64,000 nt of DNA, from contig NZ_MWQE01000004.1 in assembly GCF_002210285.1 (NCBI RefSeq), positions 62,001 through 126,000 on the forward strand. Direction: 5' to 3'. The first letter of the stretch is position 1, and every line of letters begins with the position of its first letter. This stretch comes from Fibrobacter sp. UWR2. GTDB lineage: Bacteria > Fibrobacterota > Fibrobacteria > Fibrobacterales > Fibrobacteraceae. Shown one piece after another: positions 34,592-43,766 of this stretch. A model generated the notes under the pieces. It searched no databases. It saw nothing but the letters and a program-made list of their open reading frames with translations, and was not told the DNA's origin. The translations under genes and the position numbers were made by a program.

Positions 34592-35038
34592 ATGGCAGGC
34601 TTGATTACAGAAAGGACAGAAGAAGTTCGCGCGATGTTTGCGTCGTTTGCCGATCCCGATGACAAGTGGAAGTATTTGCTCGACCTCGCTCGTGCGCATA
34701 AGGGCATGGATGCTGGCCTCAAGGATGCAAAGTTCATTATCCAGGGCTGTGCGTCGACGATGTATCTTGTGCCCAAGTTTGCCGATGGCGTTCTGCATTT
34801 CGAGATGGACGTGGAAGGCGGAACCACGAACCCGCTTATCAGTCGCGGTCTCGGTGCGCTTGCCCTGAAGGTCTACAACGACTTGCCGCCCAGCGAAATC
34901 CTCTCGCTCGACCCGGTGTTTTTCCAGGATATCGGCCTGAATGTCGGACTTTCTCCGACGCGCTCGAACGGGTTCGCAAGTCTCGTGAAACAGATTTATC
35001 TATATGCCCGCGTCTACGACGCGATTTCAAAAAGGTAG
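34592..35038 (+). CDS. sufE: SufE-like Fe-S cluster assembly protein
   Basis: Accepts sulfur from a cysteine desulfurase during Fe-S cluster assembly in the cytoplasm. The conserved cysteine is in IIQGCASTMYLV (about residue 51-53 for the QGC), and the fold is the SufE/NifU type with a DPDDKWKYLLDLARAHKG stretch. Length of 148 is typical. It begins six bases after the flavoprotein gene, so it is probably co-transcribed with it. No cysteine desulfurase is in the window. Confidence 0.9.
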   Translation: MAGLITERTEEVRAMFASFADPDDKWKYLLDLARAHKGMDAGLKDAKFIIQGCASTMYLVPKFADGVLHFEMDVEGGTTNPLISRGLGALALKVYNDLPPSEILSLDPVFFQDIGLNVGLSPTRSNGFASLVKQIYLYARVYDAISKR

Positions 35039-35044
35039 GGAAAT

Positions 35045-35605
35045 ATGGTTAGCTTCTTGAATGGAAAGAGCCCCTTTGATGAGGCCGAAGAAAAACTCGA
35101 AGCGGGTGAGACTGTCAACGGTCGCCCGAAAATGCCGACCGGACCTATCATGGGTTGGCAGGACGGCGTGTTCCTCCTGGTGATTGTCGCCCTGATTGTG
35201 GGTGGCTACCAGTACTACCAGTATGCCAAGAAGAATAGCGCCGAGACGTTTGCGAGGTGCGATGCCCTCTATGCGGCCGCGGCAGAAGACCCGGCGAAGT
35301 ACCCCGAGGTCGAAGCCTGCTACGACAGCACCTGGGACCTTGGGTTTGTGAGCGATTCCATGGAAGTGCTCCGCCAGAACCGTCAGGGTCAGATTGCCGA
35401 CATGCGCAACGCCCAGAAGGATATCCTTGAAGATGCCAAGATTTCTCTGGAAGATGGCGATACGGCGAAGGCTGTGAAGGCTTTGAAGGATTATGCCGGT
35501 GCGATGTTGCTCCGCCCGTCCGATGCTGCGGAATGGAATAAAATCGTAGCGTTGCCCGTGGCCGAAAGCAAGCCCGAAACTCAGCCGGAAAGCCCGGCTA
35601 AGTAA
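35045..35605 (+). CDS. Single-pass membrane protein of unknown function
   Basis: A short hydrophilic N-terminal (1-35), one membrane helix (about 40-62, GVFLLVIVALIVGGYQYYQ) and an extra-cytoplasmic, helical, Ala/Glu-rich domain with two cysteines (about 75-100). The C-terminus is a low-complexity Pro/Glu/Ser tail. It starts six bases after sufE, in the same run. The shape is like small TPR or bacterial envelope anchor proteins, but no family is recognised. Confidence 0.65.
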   Translation: MVSFLNGKSPFDEAEEKLEAGETVNGRPKMPTGPIMGWQDGVFLLVIVALIVGGYQYYQYAKKNSAETFARCDALYAAAAEDPAKYPEVEACYDSTWDLGFVSDSMEVLRQNRQGQIADMRNAQKDILEDAKISLEDGDTAKAVKALKDYAGAMLLRPSDAAEWNKIVALPVAESKPETQPESPAK

Positions 35606-35647
35606 AAAATATTCCTTTCTTGCAAAAAATAATTGTAAATTAAGTGC

Positions 35648-36160
35648 ATGTCTAAATTGATTGCACTCGATGGAATGACGCCTCGCCTGGGAAGCCGCGC
35701 CTTTGTGGCTGACGGGGCTGTTCTTGTTGGCGACGTGGAAGTGGGGGATGACTCCTCCGTCTTCTACAATGCTGTCTTGCGAGGAGACCTTGCGCCAATC
35801 CGTATCGGGAAGCGTACGAACATCCAGGACAATGTCACGGTCCACGTGTCGACCGGAGTGCCGACTGTTATCGGGGACGAGGTGACTGTCGGGCATAACG
35901 CCGTGCTCCATGCCTGCACTATCGACGACAACGTGATGGTCGGTATGGGCGCTATCGTGATGGATGGCGCGCACATAAAGAAGAATTGTATCGTGGGGGC
36001 CGGCGCTATCGTTACGCAGGGGAAGGAATTCCCGGAGAATTCGCTGGTGCTCGGTGCGCCTGCGCATGTGGTGCGCGAACTCACGACCGAAGAAATCGAG
36101 GGCGTGCGCGGAGGCGTGGATCGCTATGTCGAAATCAAGGATAAACTCCTAGAGGCATAG
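35648..36160 (+). CDS. Gamma-class carbonic anhydrase family protein
   Basis: A left-handed beta-helix trimer of the gamma carbonic anhydrase family, read from the hexapeptide rows and three histidine positions: NVTVHVSTG, GHNAVLHAC and a downstream row, as in the family. Residues RGDLAPI and NIQDN (about 45 and 59) are the family signature. Substrate role is not certain; many members are inactive toward CO2. TAAATT lies six bases before the ATG with no ribosome site, so the start may be leaderless. Starts 42 bases after the preceding gene, ends three bases before the kinase gene. Confidence 0.87.
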   Translation: MSKLIALDGMTPRLGSRAFVADGAVLVGDVEVGDDSSVFYNAVLRGDLAPIRIGKRTNIQDNVTVHVSTGVPTVIGDEVTVGHNAVLHACTIDDNVMVGMGAIVMDGAHIKKNCIVGAGAIVTQGKEFPENSLVLGAPAHVVRELTTEEIEGVRGGVDRYVEIKDKLLEA

Positions 36161-36163
36161 CGC

Positions 36164-37129
36164 ATGGCGTACAAGTTCTACTTCTTGATTAATCCGATTA
36201 GCGGGGGCGGACAGGGGAAGATTATCAAGGAATTCCTGCCCGAGATTATGGAATCCATGGATTTTTCCGCCGACGAATGGAAGGTGGAATTCACCCGCTA
36301 CGAGGGCATGAGGGAGCAGATTCTTGAAGCCTTGTCGAGTACGGAGACTCTTATTGCGGTAGGCGGTGACGGAACCGTTTCTGCCGTACTCTCGACGATG
36401 CTTGCGTCAGGTTTTTCGAACAAGGTGAAAATCGGGCTTATCCCGCTTGGTACCGGAAACGACCTTGCCCGCGTGTTGAACCTCTACAAGCCTTTTGCCG
36501 ACCAGGGCTTGCTTTTCCTGGTGCGTCGGCTATTGCGAGCCTCCGCCGAACCTTTCGATATCTGGAAGGTGAACGGCACGTATGCTCTCGCAAACTACTT
36601 TTCGGGCGGCATCGATGCCCGCATTGCACATGATTTTAACCAGGACCGCGCTACCGGAGTGATTTCCTCGAATTCGGTGATTGCGAACAAGCTGCATTAT
36701 GTGCGCCGGTTCTTTGCCGACAGGAACTACCGGCTGGGAGCCTGTACGCTGTGCTACGTGGACAAGTTCGGTAAGACGCATACGAGCGACCTGACTGGGC
36801 ATCGTACGGTAATCGTGGGGAACATCCCGAGTTTTGCGAGCGGTGCGAATCCGTTCTACAAGTCCGACATGGCTGATGGGTTCCTGGAGGTAGTCGACGT
36901 GCCTTCGATGCCGCTGTTTCTGCTTGCCATTGCCATTGGAAACCTGCCACTTGTGGGGTTTCTTTTCAAGAAGCATTTCCTCAAGTCGGTGAAGGTTCAT
37001 TCGCTTTCGCTCACCGTACCGCAGGGTGAGTTCCTGCAACTTGATGGCGAGGACCTGAGCGGCAAGCTGGGCGATACGGTCACTATCGAGTTCGCAGCCC
37101 AGGTACAGATGCTGAAACTGGGGGATTGA
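36164..37129 (+). CDS. Diacylglycerol kinase family protein
   Basis: A lipid kinase with the DAGK catalytic fold: NPISGGGQGK at the N-terminus (about 11-20), GGDGTVSAV (about 68-76, nucleotide-binding) and PLGTGNDLARVL (about 95-106). Phosphorylates diacylglycerol or a similar lipid using ATP. At 321 residues it is of normal length for soluble bacterial members (DgkB, YegS). It lies three bases after the carbonic anhydrase gene and ends immediately before the GTG of lpxD, so is translated as part of the same transcript. Confidence 0.88.
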   Translation: MAYKFYFLINPISGGGQGKIIKEFLPEIMESMDFSADEWKVEFTRYEGMREQILEALSSTETLIAVGGDGTVSAVLSTMLASGFSNKVKIGLIPLGTGNDLARVLNLYKPFADQGLLFLVRRLLRASAEPFDIWKVNGTYALANYFSGGIDARIAHDFNQDRATGVISSNSVIANKLHYVRRFFADRNYRLGACTLCYVDKFGKTHTSDLTGHRTVIVGNIPSFASGANPFYKSDMADGFLEVVDVPSMPLFLLAIAIGNLPLVGFLFKKHFLKSVKVHSLSLTVPQGEFLQLDGEDLSGKLGDTVTIEFAAQVQMLKLGD

Positions 37130-38182
37130 GTGAAACCTGTTGCGCTTTCTGTCGTGTTGGACTGGCTGAAGTCCGAAAATTTCCTGTGTGACAACTCGAA
37201 GGACGCCCTGTCGCAGGTTGTATTGAAGGTCGCGCCGAGTACCGAGATAACAGGCTTTGCTTCCGTCGACCTGGCGGGGCCTGCCGATGCAAGTTTCTGG
37301 CTGGGAGACTCCGTAAAGAGTGAAACGAACTCGAACGGGTATTCTTCGGCGCTGCTCGGCAGTTTGCGCGCCGGACTGCTTTTTGTGCCGGCTGGGCTGT
37401 TGGCCCAAATGGCGTCGCCGGGTGCAGACTTTGCACCCTCTGTGGGCTGTGTCGTTCCTGTAGAATATCCGTACCATGCCATGGTGCGCTTTCTGGAAAG
37501 GTTCGCGGGTGAGCTTGCGGAAAATTGTGGCGATGCTCCGTTTGTTGCGGAATCCGCCCGCGTGCATGCGAGCGCCGTTGTCGAAGGTCGCGTGGGCGAA
37601 AATGCCGTCGTGGGTCCGGGCTGTGTGGTGATGCGCGGGGCGACGCTCGGCGCAAACTGTGTGCTCGAGGCGAACGTGACGGTTTACCCGAATGTTGTCG
37701 TGGGCGAGGGCTGCGTGTTTCAGGCGGGCGCGGTAATCGGTTCCCGCGGGTTCGGCTTTTATGAATACGAAGGCGTGCGCCGGCCTGTCCCGCACCTTGC
37801 GGGTGTGCGCATCGGGCGTGAATGCAGTTTCGGGGCCAACATGGTGGTCGCCGCCGGGTTCCTTTCGCCGACGACTATCGGCGACAAATGTCACTTCGAT
37901 TCTTTCGTGCAGGTGGCGCATAACTGCCGTCTCGGGAACAATATCTATATGGCCTCGCAGTCGGGGCTCGCGGGCTCCGTGACGGTCGAAGACGACGTGG
38001 AACTTGCGGGCGGCGCGCAGGTGGCGGGCCACCTCACCCTCGGGAAGGGTTGCCGGATTGCCGCGAAGGCGGGCGTCACCAAGAGTATCCCTGCGGGGCG
38101 AGTCGTCTCCGGGTTCCCCGCTGAAGATATTGAAGTTTGGCGCCGGTCTATGGTGCGCCTCCGCCAGATGGGGAAGAAGTAG
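37130..38182 (+). CDS. lpxD: UDP-3-O-acylglucosamine N-acyltransferase (LpxD)
   Basis: Adds the second acyl chain to the lipid A precursor. It has an N-terminal uridine-binding domain, then the left-handed beta-helix of hexapeptide repeats (about 125-300), including GSRGFGFYEYEG (about 204-215) and HNCRLGNNIYMASQSGLAGS (the LpxD HNC-type active-site region) and a helical C-terminal end. The start is a GTG directly after the stop of the upstream kinase gene (TGA GTG), as for coupled genes. 350 residues. No lpxA is in the window. Confidence 0.93.
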   Translation: MKPVALSVVLDWLKSENFLCDNSKDALSQVVLKVAPSTEITGFASVDLAGPADASFWLGDSVKSETNSNGYSSALLGSLRAGLLFVPAGLLAQMASPGADFAPSVGCVVPVEYPYHAMVRFLERFAGELAENCGDAPFVAESARVHASAVVEGRVGENAVVGPGCVVMRGATLGANCVLEANVTVYPNVVVGEGCVFQAGAVIGSRGFGFYEYEGVRRPVPHLAGVRIGRECSFGANMVVAAGFLSPTTIGDKCHFDSFVQVAHNCRLGNNIYMASQSGLAGSVTVEDDVELAGGAQVAGHLTLGKGCRIAAKAGVTKSIPAGRVVSGFPAEDIEVWRRSMVRLRQMGKK

Positions 38183-38183
38183 C

Positions 38184-39029
38184 GTGTCTGCAGTTAAAAC
38201 CATCGAGTTCTCTTCGCCATCTCTCTCGTCCAGGGAGTCGACTGTCCGCGTGGACCTTCTCGAGAAGGACCCGAACAGGGTTCCGCGTGTCTGCTGGAAC
38301 GTTGCGGGAGAGCGTTTCTATTCTACGGATGCCTTGCATTGTTACGCCGAATTGGAGTACAATGTGGCGCGTACCGCAATTTATTCGAAACCGGGCCTGG
38401 ACCGCAGGCTTTCCCTCTGTTCTCCGGAACATCTGGCTCCCGTGTTTCTTGTGTGGCCTGAACTGCGGTTCGATGTGCATGCCACTGAAATCCCCATGAT
38501 GGATGGGAGCGCGCTGCCCTTCTTCCATGCGTTGCGCCGCATCGCCGGTGTTCCGCAGGCAATCCGCTTCTACGACGCCCCCCTGGAGCATTCGTGGGAA
38601 CTCCCGCGAGGCTACGTGAAGGTCTCGCCTTCGGATACATTCGAGGTGGAGTACGAGATTACCAGGCCTGACGGGTTCTCTTCGGCGGCAAGCCTTTCGG
38701 TGTATTCTGCCGAGGACCTCTACAGCGTGTTTTCGGCTCGGACGTTCATTTTCAAGGACGATTATGATGCGGCGCGCGCTGCTGGACTTCTGGGCGGGGT
38801 TGACGAGAGTTGCGGAATGCTGCTCGGAACCGAATCGCGGGTTGTTTACCGCATGGACGAGGAACCTGCCCGCCATAAAATTCTAGACTTGTTGGGCGAT
38901 ATCGCCTTCGCATGTCCTGCCTTGCCAAAGTTGCGCATTCAGGTGCTGAACGGCGGCCATACCATTCACCATAAAATCATGGAGAAACTCCTGCCTTATG
39001 TCTCTACTGGAAACCCTCAAGAAATCTGA
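38184..39029 (+). CDS. lpxC: UDP-3-O-acyl-N-acetylglucosamine deacetylase (LpxC), divergent
   Basis: Commits UDP-GlcNAc to lipid A synthesis by deacetylation. LpxC landmarks are seen: the zinc-binding His in SPEHLAPV, the MDGSALPF motif (about 103-110), and HKILDLLGDIAF and HHKIMEKLL, which carry the second His/Asp and the general acid His. The usual N-terminal GxGLHxG motif is not present and the chain is rather short (281). In the starting frame an earlier ATG would overlap lpxD; GTG at 38184 directly follows its stop and gives the right N-terminus. It overlaps fabZ by 32 bases. Confidence 0.85.
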   Translation: MSAVKTIEFSSPSLSSRESTVRVDLLEKDPNRVPRVCWNVAGERFYSTDALHCYAELEYNVARTAIYSKPGLDRRLSLCSPEHLAPVFLVWPELRFDVHATEIPMMDGSALPFFHALRRIAGVPQAIRFYDAPLEHSWELPRGYVKVSPSDTFEVEYEITRPDGFSSAASLSVYSAEDLYSVFSARTFIFKDDYDAARAAGLLGGVDESCGMLLGTESRVVYRMDEEPARHKILDLLGDIAFACPALPKLRIQVLNGGHTIHHKIMEKLLPYVSTGNPQEI

Positions 39030-39489
39030 AAAAGCTGGTGTCGTTTACGAAGCCGATGTGGTTCATGGCCTGCTCCCGCAGAAGGCCCCGTTTGCCTTTG
39101 TCGACGAGGTCCTGAGCCTCGAACTGGGCGACGGCAAGGATGTTCTCCCGTCCCTGGTGGGCCTCTACCATGTGACCGGTGAGGAAAAGTTCTTCCAGGG
39201 CCATTTTCCCGGCAATCCGGTGATGCCGGGTGTGCTTCAGGTGGAATCCATGGCCCAGGCGGCCACCCTCCTCACGATGATCGCCCGCGAGGCCGATGTG
39301 GTGGGCAAGCGCCCTGCCTTCATGGGGATCGAGAACTGCCGTTTCAGGAACCCCGTGCTCCCCGGCATGGACCTCCGCCTCGAGGTCAAGCTCCTCTCGG
39401 TGCGCCACGGTATCTTCAAGTATTCCGGCAAGGCCTTTTCTGGCGAAAAACTCATGTGCGAGGCCGACTTCGTGGCGGCGATGGTCTAG
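38998..39489 (+). CDS. fabZ: 3-hydroxyacyl-[acyl-carrier-protein] dehydratase FabZ
   Basis: Dehydrates 3-hydroxyacyl-ACP in fatty acid synthesis. The hot-dog fold motif GHFPGNPVMPGVLQVESMAQ (key His at about 66 and Glu at about 80) is present, as is the start LPQKAPFAFVDEV. Overlaps lpxC by 32 bases, with no separate ribosome site outside the gene, so the two are tightly coupled. In some relatives LpxC and FabZ are one fused protein; here they are separate. Length of 163 is usual. Confidence 0.94.
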   Translation: MSLLETLKKSEKAGVVYEADVVHGLLPQKAPFAFVDEVLSLELGDGKDVLPSLVGLYHVTGEEKFFQGHFPGNPVMPGVLQVESMAQAATLLTMIAREADVVGKRPAFMGIENCRFRNPVLPGMDLRLEVKLLSVRHGIFKYSGKAFSGEKLMCEADFVAAMV

Positions 39490-39542
39490 CAACGAATAAA
39501 AAATTTTACTATATTTAACGCCGGAAAAATTCAATACCTTAA

Positions 39543-40499
<957 letters not shown>

Positions 40500-40510
40500 T
40501 AAAGAATGCC

Positions 40511-40541
40511 ATCCCCGCCCCGCATCAACTCCGGCGGGGAT
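40511..40541 (+). terminator. First terminator after mdh
   Basis: ATCCCCGCC/GGCGGGGAT stem with thirteen-base loop, then CTTTCT. Confidence 0.7.
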
Positions 40542-40554
40542 CTTTCTAAAAAGT

Positions 40555-40583
40555 CCCTCGGTTAACGCCGGGGGCTTTTTTTT
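40555..40583 (+). terminator. Second terminator after mdh
   Basis: CCCTCGG/CCGGGGG-type stem with TTAACG loop, then eight T. Stronger than the first. Confidence 0.8.
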
Positions 40584-40692
40584 GTAACATAGCGCACATG
40601 GTGCGCTGTAGGCTGTGAGCGGAATCATAGCGGAACAGGGGTATTCGCTCTCCTGCGTTTTTTTACTTGGAAATAATGTTAGATTTTTAGCC

Positions 40693-41586
40693 GTGGACAG
40701 GATTAGAGAATATATCCCCAAAGATTCCCTGCTAGAGCAGTTTCTTCTTGTTGCTCTGCTCTTTCTTATCATTTGGCTTTTCAACAAGTCTTTCAAACTG
40801 TTCTTGAAACGTGCCGAAAGGCATGGCTTTGACCGCGCCGCGATTCCCTTGGTTTCTGACTTGGTCAAGTATACGACCTATGCGCTTGGGCTTTTGGTGG
40901 CGCTCAATATTTTGGGGGTGAATACCAACGGCCTCCTGGCGATGCTCGGTGCAGCGAGCCTTGCTGTGGGCCTTGCGCTTAAGGATACGCTTGCTAACAT
41001 CGCGTCTGGTCTGTTGCTGCTGTTCTTGCGTCCGTTTGTTGCGGGAGACTACATCGAATGCGGTTCCATCAAGGGCAAGATTTGTGCCATCGGGCTTTTC
41101 AATACGACCCTCGAGACTTTCGAGGGCATTGCCGTGTCGGCCCCGAACAGGTCGCTCTGGGGCGCTCCTATCGTGAATTATGCCCGCAATCCCATACGCA
41201 GGCTGGATATTGAGATTGGGGTTTCTTACGACGCCTCGCTTGATGTGGTGTTCTGTGCCCTGCGCAGGATGGTTGAACAGGATACGAGTTTCCTGAAGGT
41301 TCCTCCTCCGAAATTCTTTGTAAGCAGTTATGCCGATAGTTCTATAAACGTCACGGTGTGGGTATGGGTGCGCACGTTCGAGTACTATGAACTCAAGCGA
41401 AAGTATTCCAGAATCATTAAGGATGTGCTTGACGAGCATAAGATCGAGATCCCGTTCCCGCAGCGAGTTGTCCACTTGGTGAAGGAGGGCGAGGAAGTGG
41501 CGACGTCGGGCGAACGCGTTCCTGATTTCGACGACCTTGTACAAGACGAAATTATCGTCGACGGGAAGCGTATTAGCGGCAAGTAA
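40693..41586 (+). CDS. MscS-family mechanosensitive channel
   Basis: An inner-membrane channel that opens under osmotic downshock. It has two to three membrane helices, with the pore-lining, Gly/Ala-rich third helix VNTNGLLAMLGAASLAVGLALKDTLANIASGLLLLF (named by key residues, about 75-110), and a C-terminal cytoplasmic vestibule beginning AGDYIECG. Closest to short MscS-type channels of 280-300 residues. The frame is open to GTG at 40615; I take the GTG at 40693 because the upstream part reads as AT-rich spacer, but this start is uncertain. Confidence 0.85.
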   Translation: MDRIREYIPKDSLLEQFLLVALLFLIIWLFNKSFKLFLKRAERHGFDRAAIPLVSDLVKYTTYALGLLVALNILGVNTNGLLAMLGAASLAVGLALKDTLANIASGLLLLFLRPFVAGDYIECGSIKGKICAIGLFNTTLETFEGIAVSAPNRSLWGAPIVNYARNPIRRLDIEIGVSYDASLDVVFCALRRMVEQDTSFLKVPPPKFFVSSYADSSINVTVWVWVRTFEYYELKRKYSRIIKDVLDEHKIEIPFPQRVVHLVKEGEEVATSGERVPDFDDLVQDEIIVDGKRISGK

Positions 41587-41703
41587 AGCGTAAATCCTTT
41601 TGTATCAATGCTTTTCTTGGCTTCTTTTTATCCTGAATGTGGACAATTTTATTAAATTAGTGTGTAAAACAATGCTTAAAAACGTGTTGTTTAGTTAAAA
41701 ATG

Positions 41704-41732
41704 TTGACTTTTTATTTGTTTTGGTTTATATT
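41704..41732 (+). promoter_or_regulatory. Sigma-70-like promoter before first GH43 gene
   Basis: TTGACT at 41704-41709 and TATATT at 41727-41732 with a 17-base spacer. It lies 34 bases ahead of the start of the GH43 gene and after 170 bases of spacer. Confidence 0.6.
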
Positions 41733-41765
41733 TAGAGGGGGTGGAACAATAAAAGGGAGACTTTT

Positions 41766-43766
41766 ATGATTGGCTGTATGGGATCACGCTTCGGCGTGCA
41801 CACTATGTTCGGGTGCGTTGGCCTGGGGGTTGTGTTTGGAGCAACTGTTGTTTTCGCGGGGGATTGGTATGCGAAAGACAACTTGCAACCCGGTCACGAC
41901 CCGAGCATGGTGCGGTTTGAGGACGGCTACGCCCTCATGAGCACGAACAATAATCTGCAACTGTGGACGTCTGAAGACGCCTACACGTGGAAGGACCATC
42001 GCTCTACCGTGAGTGGTGTTCCGCAGTGGGCGTACACCTATGCGCCCAAGACCGAGGGCATCTGGGCTCCGGATATTTTCTACATGAACGGCGAATACCG
42101 CGTGTACTACTGCGTGTCGGAATTCGGCAAGCGTAACTCGGCCATCGGCTACCAGGCGACGACTTCGATTATGCCGGGAACAACGGGCTACGGCTGGAAG
42201 GACCACGGTCATGTTTTCCATACCAAGGACGGAACAGACAAATACAATGCCATCGATGCCGACGTGGTGCGAGACACCGAAGGCGATTACTGGATGGCGT
42301 TCGGTTCGTTCGGGCTTGGCATTCAGTTGATCAAGCTTGATGCGACTTCGGGTTTTCAGGCGAACGACGACAAGACCGTCTATAACATCGCACGCCGTAC
42401 GAGTACGGCAAGCGGGGGCGCCGAAGAAGGCCCGAGCCTCATCGAGCATAACGGTCAGTACTTCCTGTTCACCGCATGGGACAAGTGCTGCCAGCAGGGC
42501 GCAAACATCGAGCAGACCACGTACAAGACGGCTTACGGCCGCGCCGACAATGTGACGGGCCCCTACAAGGACCGTGCCGGTTACAATATGGCTACCGGCG
42601 GTGGCACGATTCTGTTGGAACGTTATGGTCGTTACGTGGGCCCGGGCGGCGGCGAGGCCTTCCAGGACTTGAATCGCGTGCGCTTTGTGCACCACTACTA
42701 CGACTTGAACGGAGACAAGTACAATCACATTCATATACGTGATGTTGTCTTCACCGAGGATAACTGGGCTGAGATGGGACAGCCCTTCCTCGGGCGTTAT
42801 CTGAGCGCTGAAGTGGAACACGGCGTGTTGACTCGCGCTGTTTCGGGCGACTTGGCCATTACCCGCAGCAATACGGCCTCTAATGGCGAATACCTGGCTT
42901 ACGTGAATACGGAAGGTTCCAAGATTCACTTGCCCATGAACATTATGCAAGCGGGCGAGTACCTGCTGCGCTACCGCTACGCAAACGGCGGCGATGCGGC
43001 TGCGAACCACAAGGTGACTATCAACGGAAAGTCCCAGACGGTGGCGCTCCCGCCGACGGGTTCTTGGGGCACGTTCCCTGAAAAGTCCGTGGTGATGGTG
43101 CCTGCGACCCTTAAGCGTGGCGGCAACTTCATCGATATCGAACCGATGCCAAACGGCAATTTTGCGGAACTCGACCGCATTGATTTTTTGCGTGTAATAA
43201 CCGATACGATTCCAGCAAACAGCTTTGACAACGGCATTCGTGTGCGCCTCACCGAGAAAGACAAATTGGGCATTAAGGATGGCGGTTATGCGATTTACGA
43301 GAATGTGGTGATGGACAAGCTTGATGATACTTTCCCGCGCCTTTGGGTGATGAATAAGGTTACCGGAAACATAGACATACGTGACGGGAGCAAGAATGGA
43401 CCGGTAATCGCTTCTTGCGATTTGTCGAAGGCCTATGAATCGCGTGATGACAATTTTTTGGTTGACTGCGAGGGCTTTGAAAATAAAGGGGGGGTGAAGG
43501 ATTTGTACCTGACTGCGTCGGGACTTTCGGACGAATTGATTATTGATCAGATTCAGTTTGAAGATGCTTATGTTTGCGGCGCATCATGTAGTGTTATTGG
43601 TTTTTCCAGCTCTAGTGGTTCCGCAATTACCTCCAGTAGCTCGGGCACGACTTCGATTGGTCCGCGCGTGAATCGTCAGGATTTGCAGCAGTCAGCTCGT
43701 AAGGGCTATCGCGACCTCAAGGGCCGTAGCTTCGACAAACAAATCCGTTACAGGGTGATGTTCTGA
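41766..43766 (+). CDS. Secreted GH43 glycoside hydrolase (arabinan-active type) with beta-sandwich domain and C-terminal tag
   Basis: Signal peptide (about 1-31), then a five-bladed beta-propeller with GH43 catalytic residues in the expected places: GHDPSMVRFEDGYAL with the general-base Asp (about 44), the pKa-modulating Asp in NAIDADVV and the acid Glu in the AEEGPSLIEHNGQYF segment (about 224). Substrate is arabinan or arabinoxylan side chains by family. A CBM6-like sandwich follows (about 370-470, with GEYLLRYRYANGG), then another beta-rich part, a Ser-rich linker and the basic tag YRDLKGRSFDKQIRYRVMF. Paralogous to 45405. A good ribosome site (AAAGGGAG) precedes the ATG. Confidence 0.88.
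   Translation: MIGCMGSRFGVHTMFGCVGLGVVFGATVVFAGDWYAKDNLQPGHDPSMVRFEDGYALMSTNNNLQLWTSEDAYTWKDHRSTVSGVPQWAYTYAPKTEGIWAPDIFYMNGEYRVYYCVSEFGKRNSAIGYQATTSIMPGTTGYGWKDHGHVFHTKDGTDKYNAIDADVVRDTEGDYWMAFGSFGLGIQLIKLDATSGFQANDDKTVYNIARRTSTASGGAEEGPSLIEHNGQYFLFTAWDKCCQQGANIEQTTYKTAYGRADNVTGPYKDRAGYNMATGGGTILLERYGRYVGPGGGEAFQDLNRVRFVHHYYDLNGDKYNHIHIRDVVFTEDNWAEMGQPFLGRYLSAEVEHGVLTRAVSGDLAITRSNTASNGEYLAYVNTEGSKIHLPMNIMQAGEYLLRYRYANGGDAAANHKVTINGKSQTVALPPTGSWGTFPEKSVVMVPATLKRGGNFIDIEPMPNGNFAELDRIDFLRVITDTIPANSFDNGIRVRLTEKDKLGIKDGGYAIYENVVMDKLDDTFPRLWVMNKVTGNIDIRDGSKNGPVIASCDLSKAYESRDDNFLVDCEGFENKGGVKDLYLTASGLSDELIIDQIQFEDAYVCGASCSVIGFSSSSGSAITSSSSGTTSIGPRVNRQDLQQSARKGYRDLKGRSFDKQIRYRVMF
43707..43763 (+). 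other. Basic C-terminal tag, copy 1
   Basis: Encodes YRDLKGRSFDKQIRYRVMF at the very end of the first GH43 protein. Nearly the same sequence ends the next two GH43 proteins although the catalytic parts differ. Confidence 0.8.

Noticed and set aside
36530..38203. 557-codon minus-strand open frame across DAG kinase and lpxD
   Set aside because: Shadow frame with no domain; both plus-strand genes are unmistakable.
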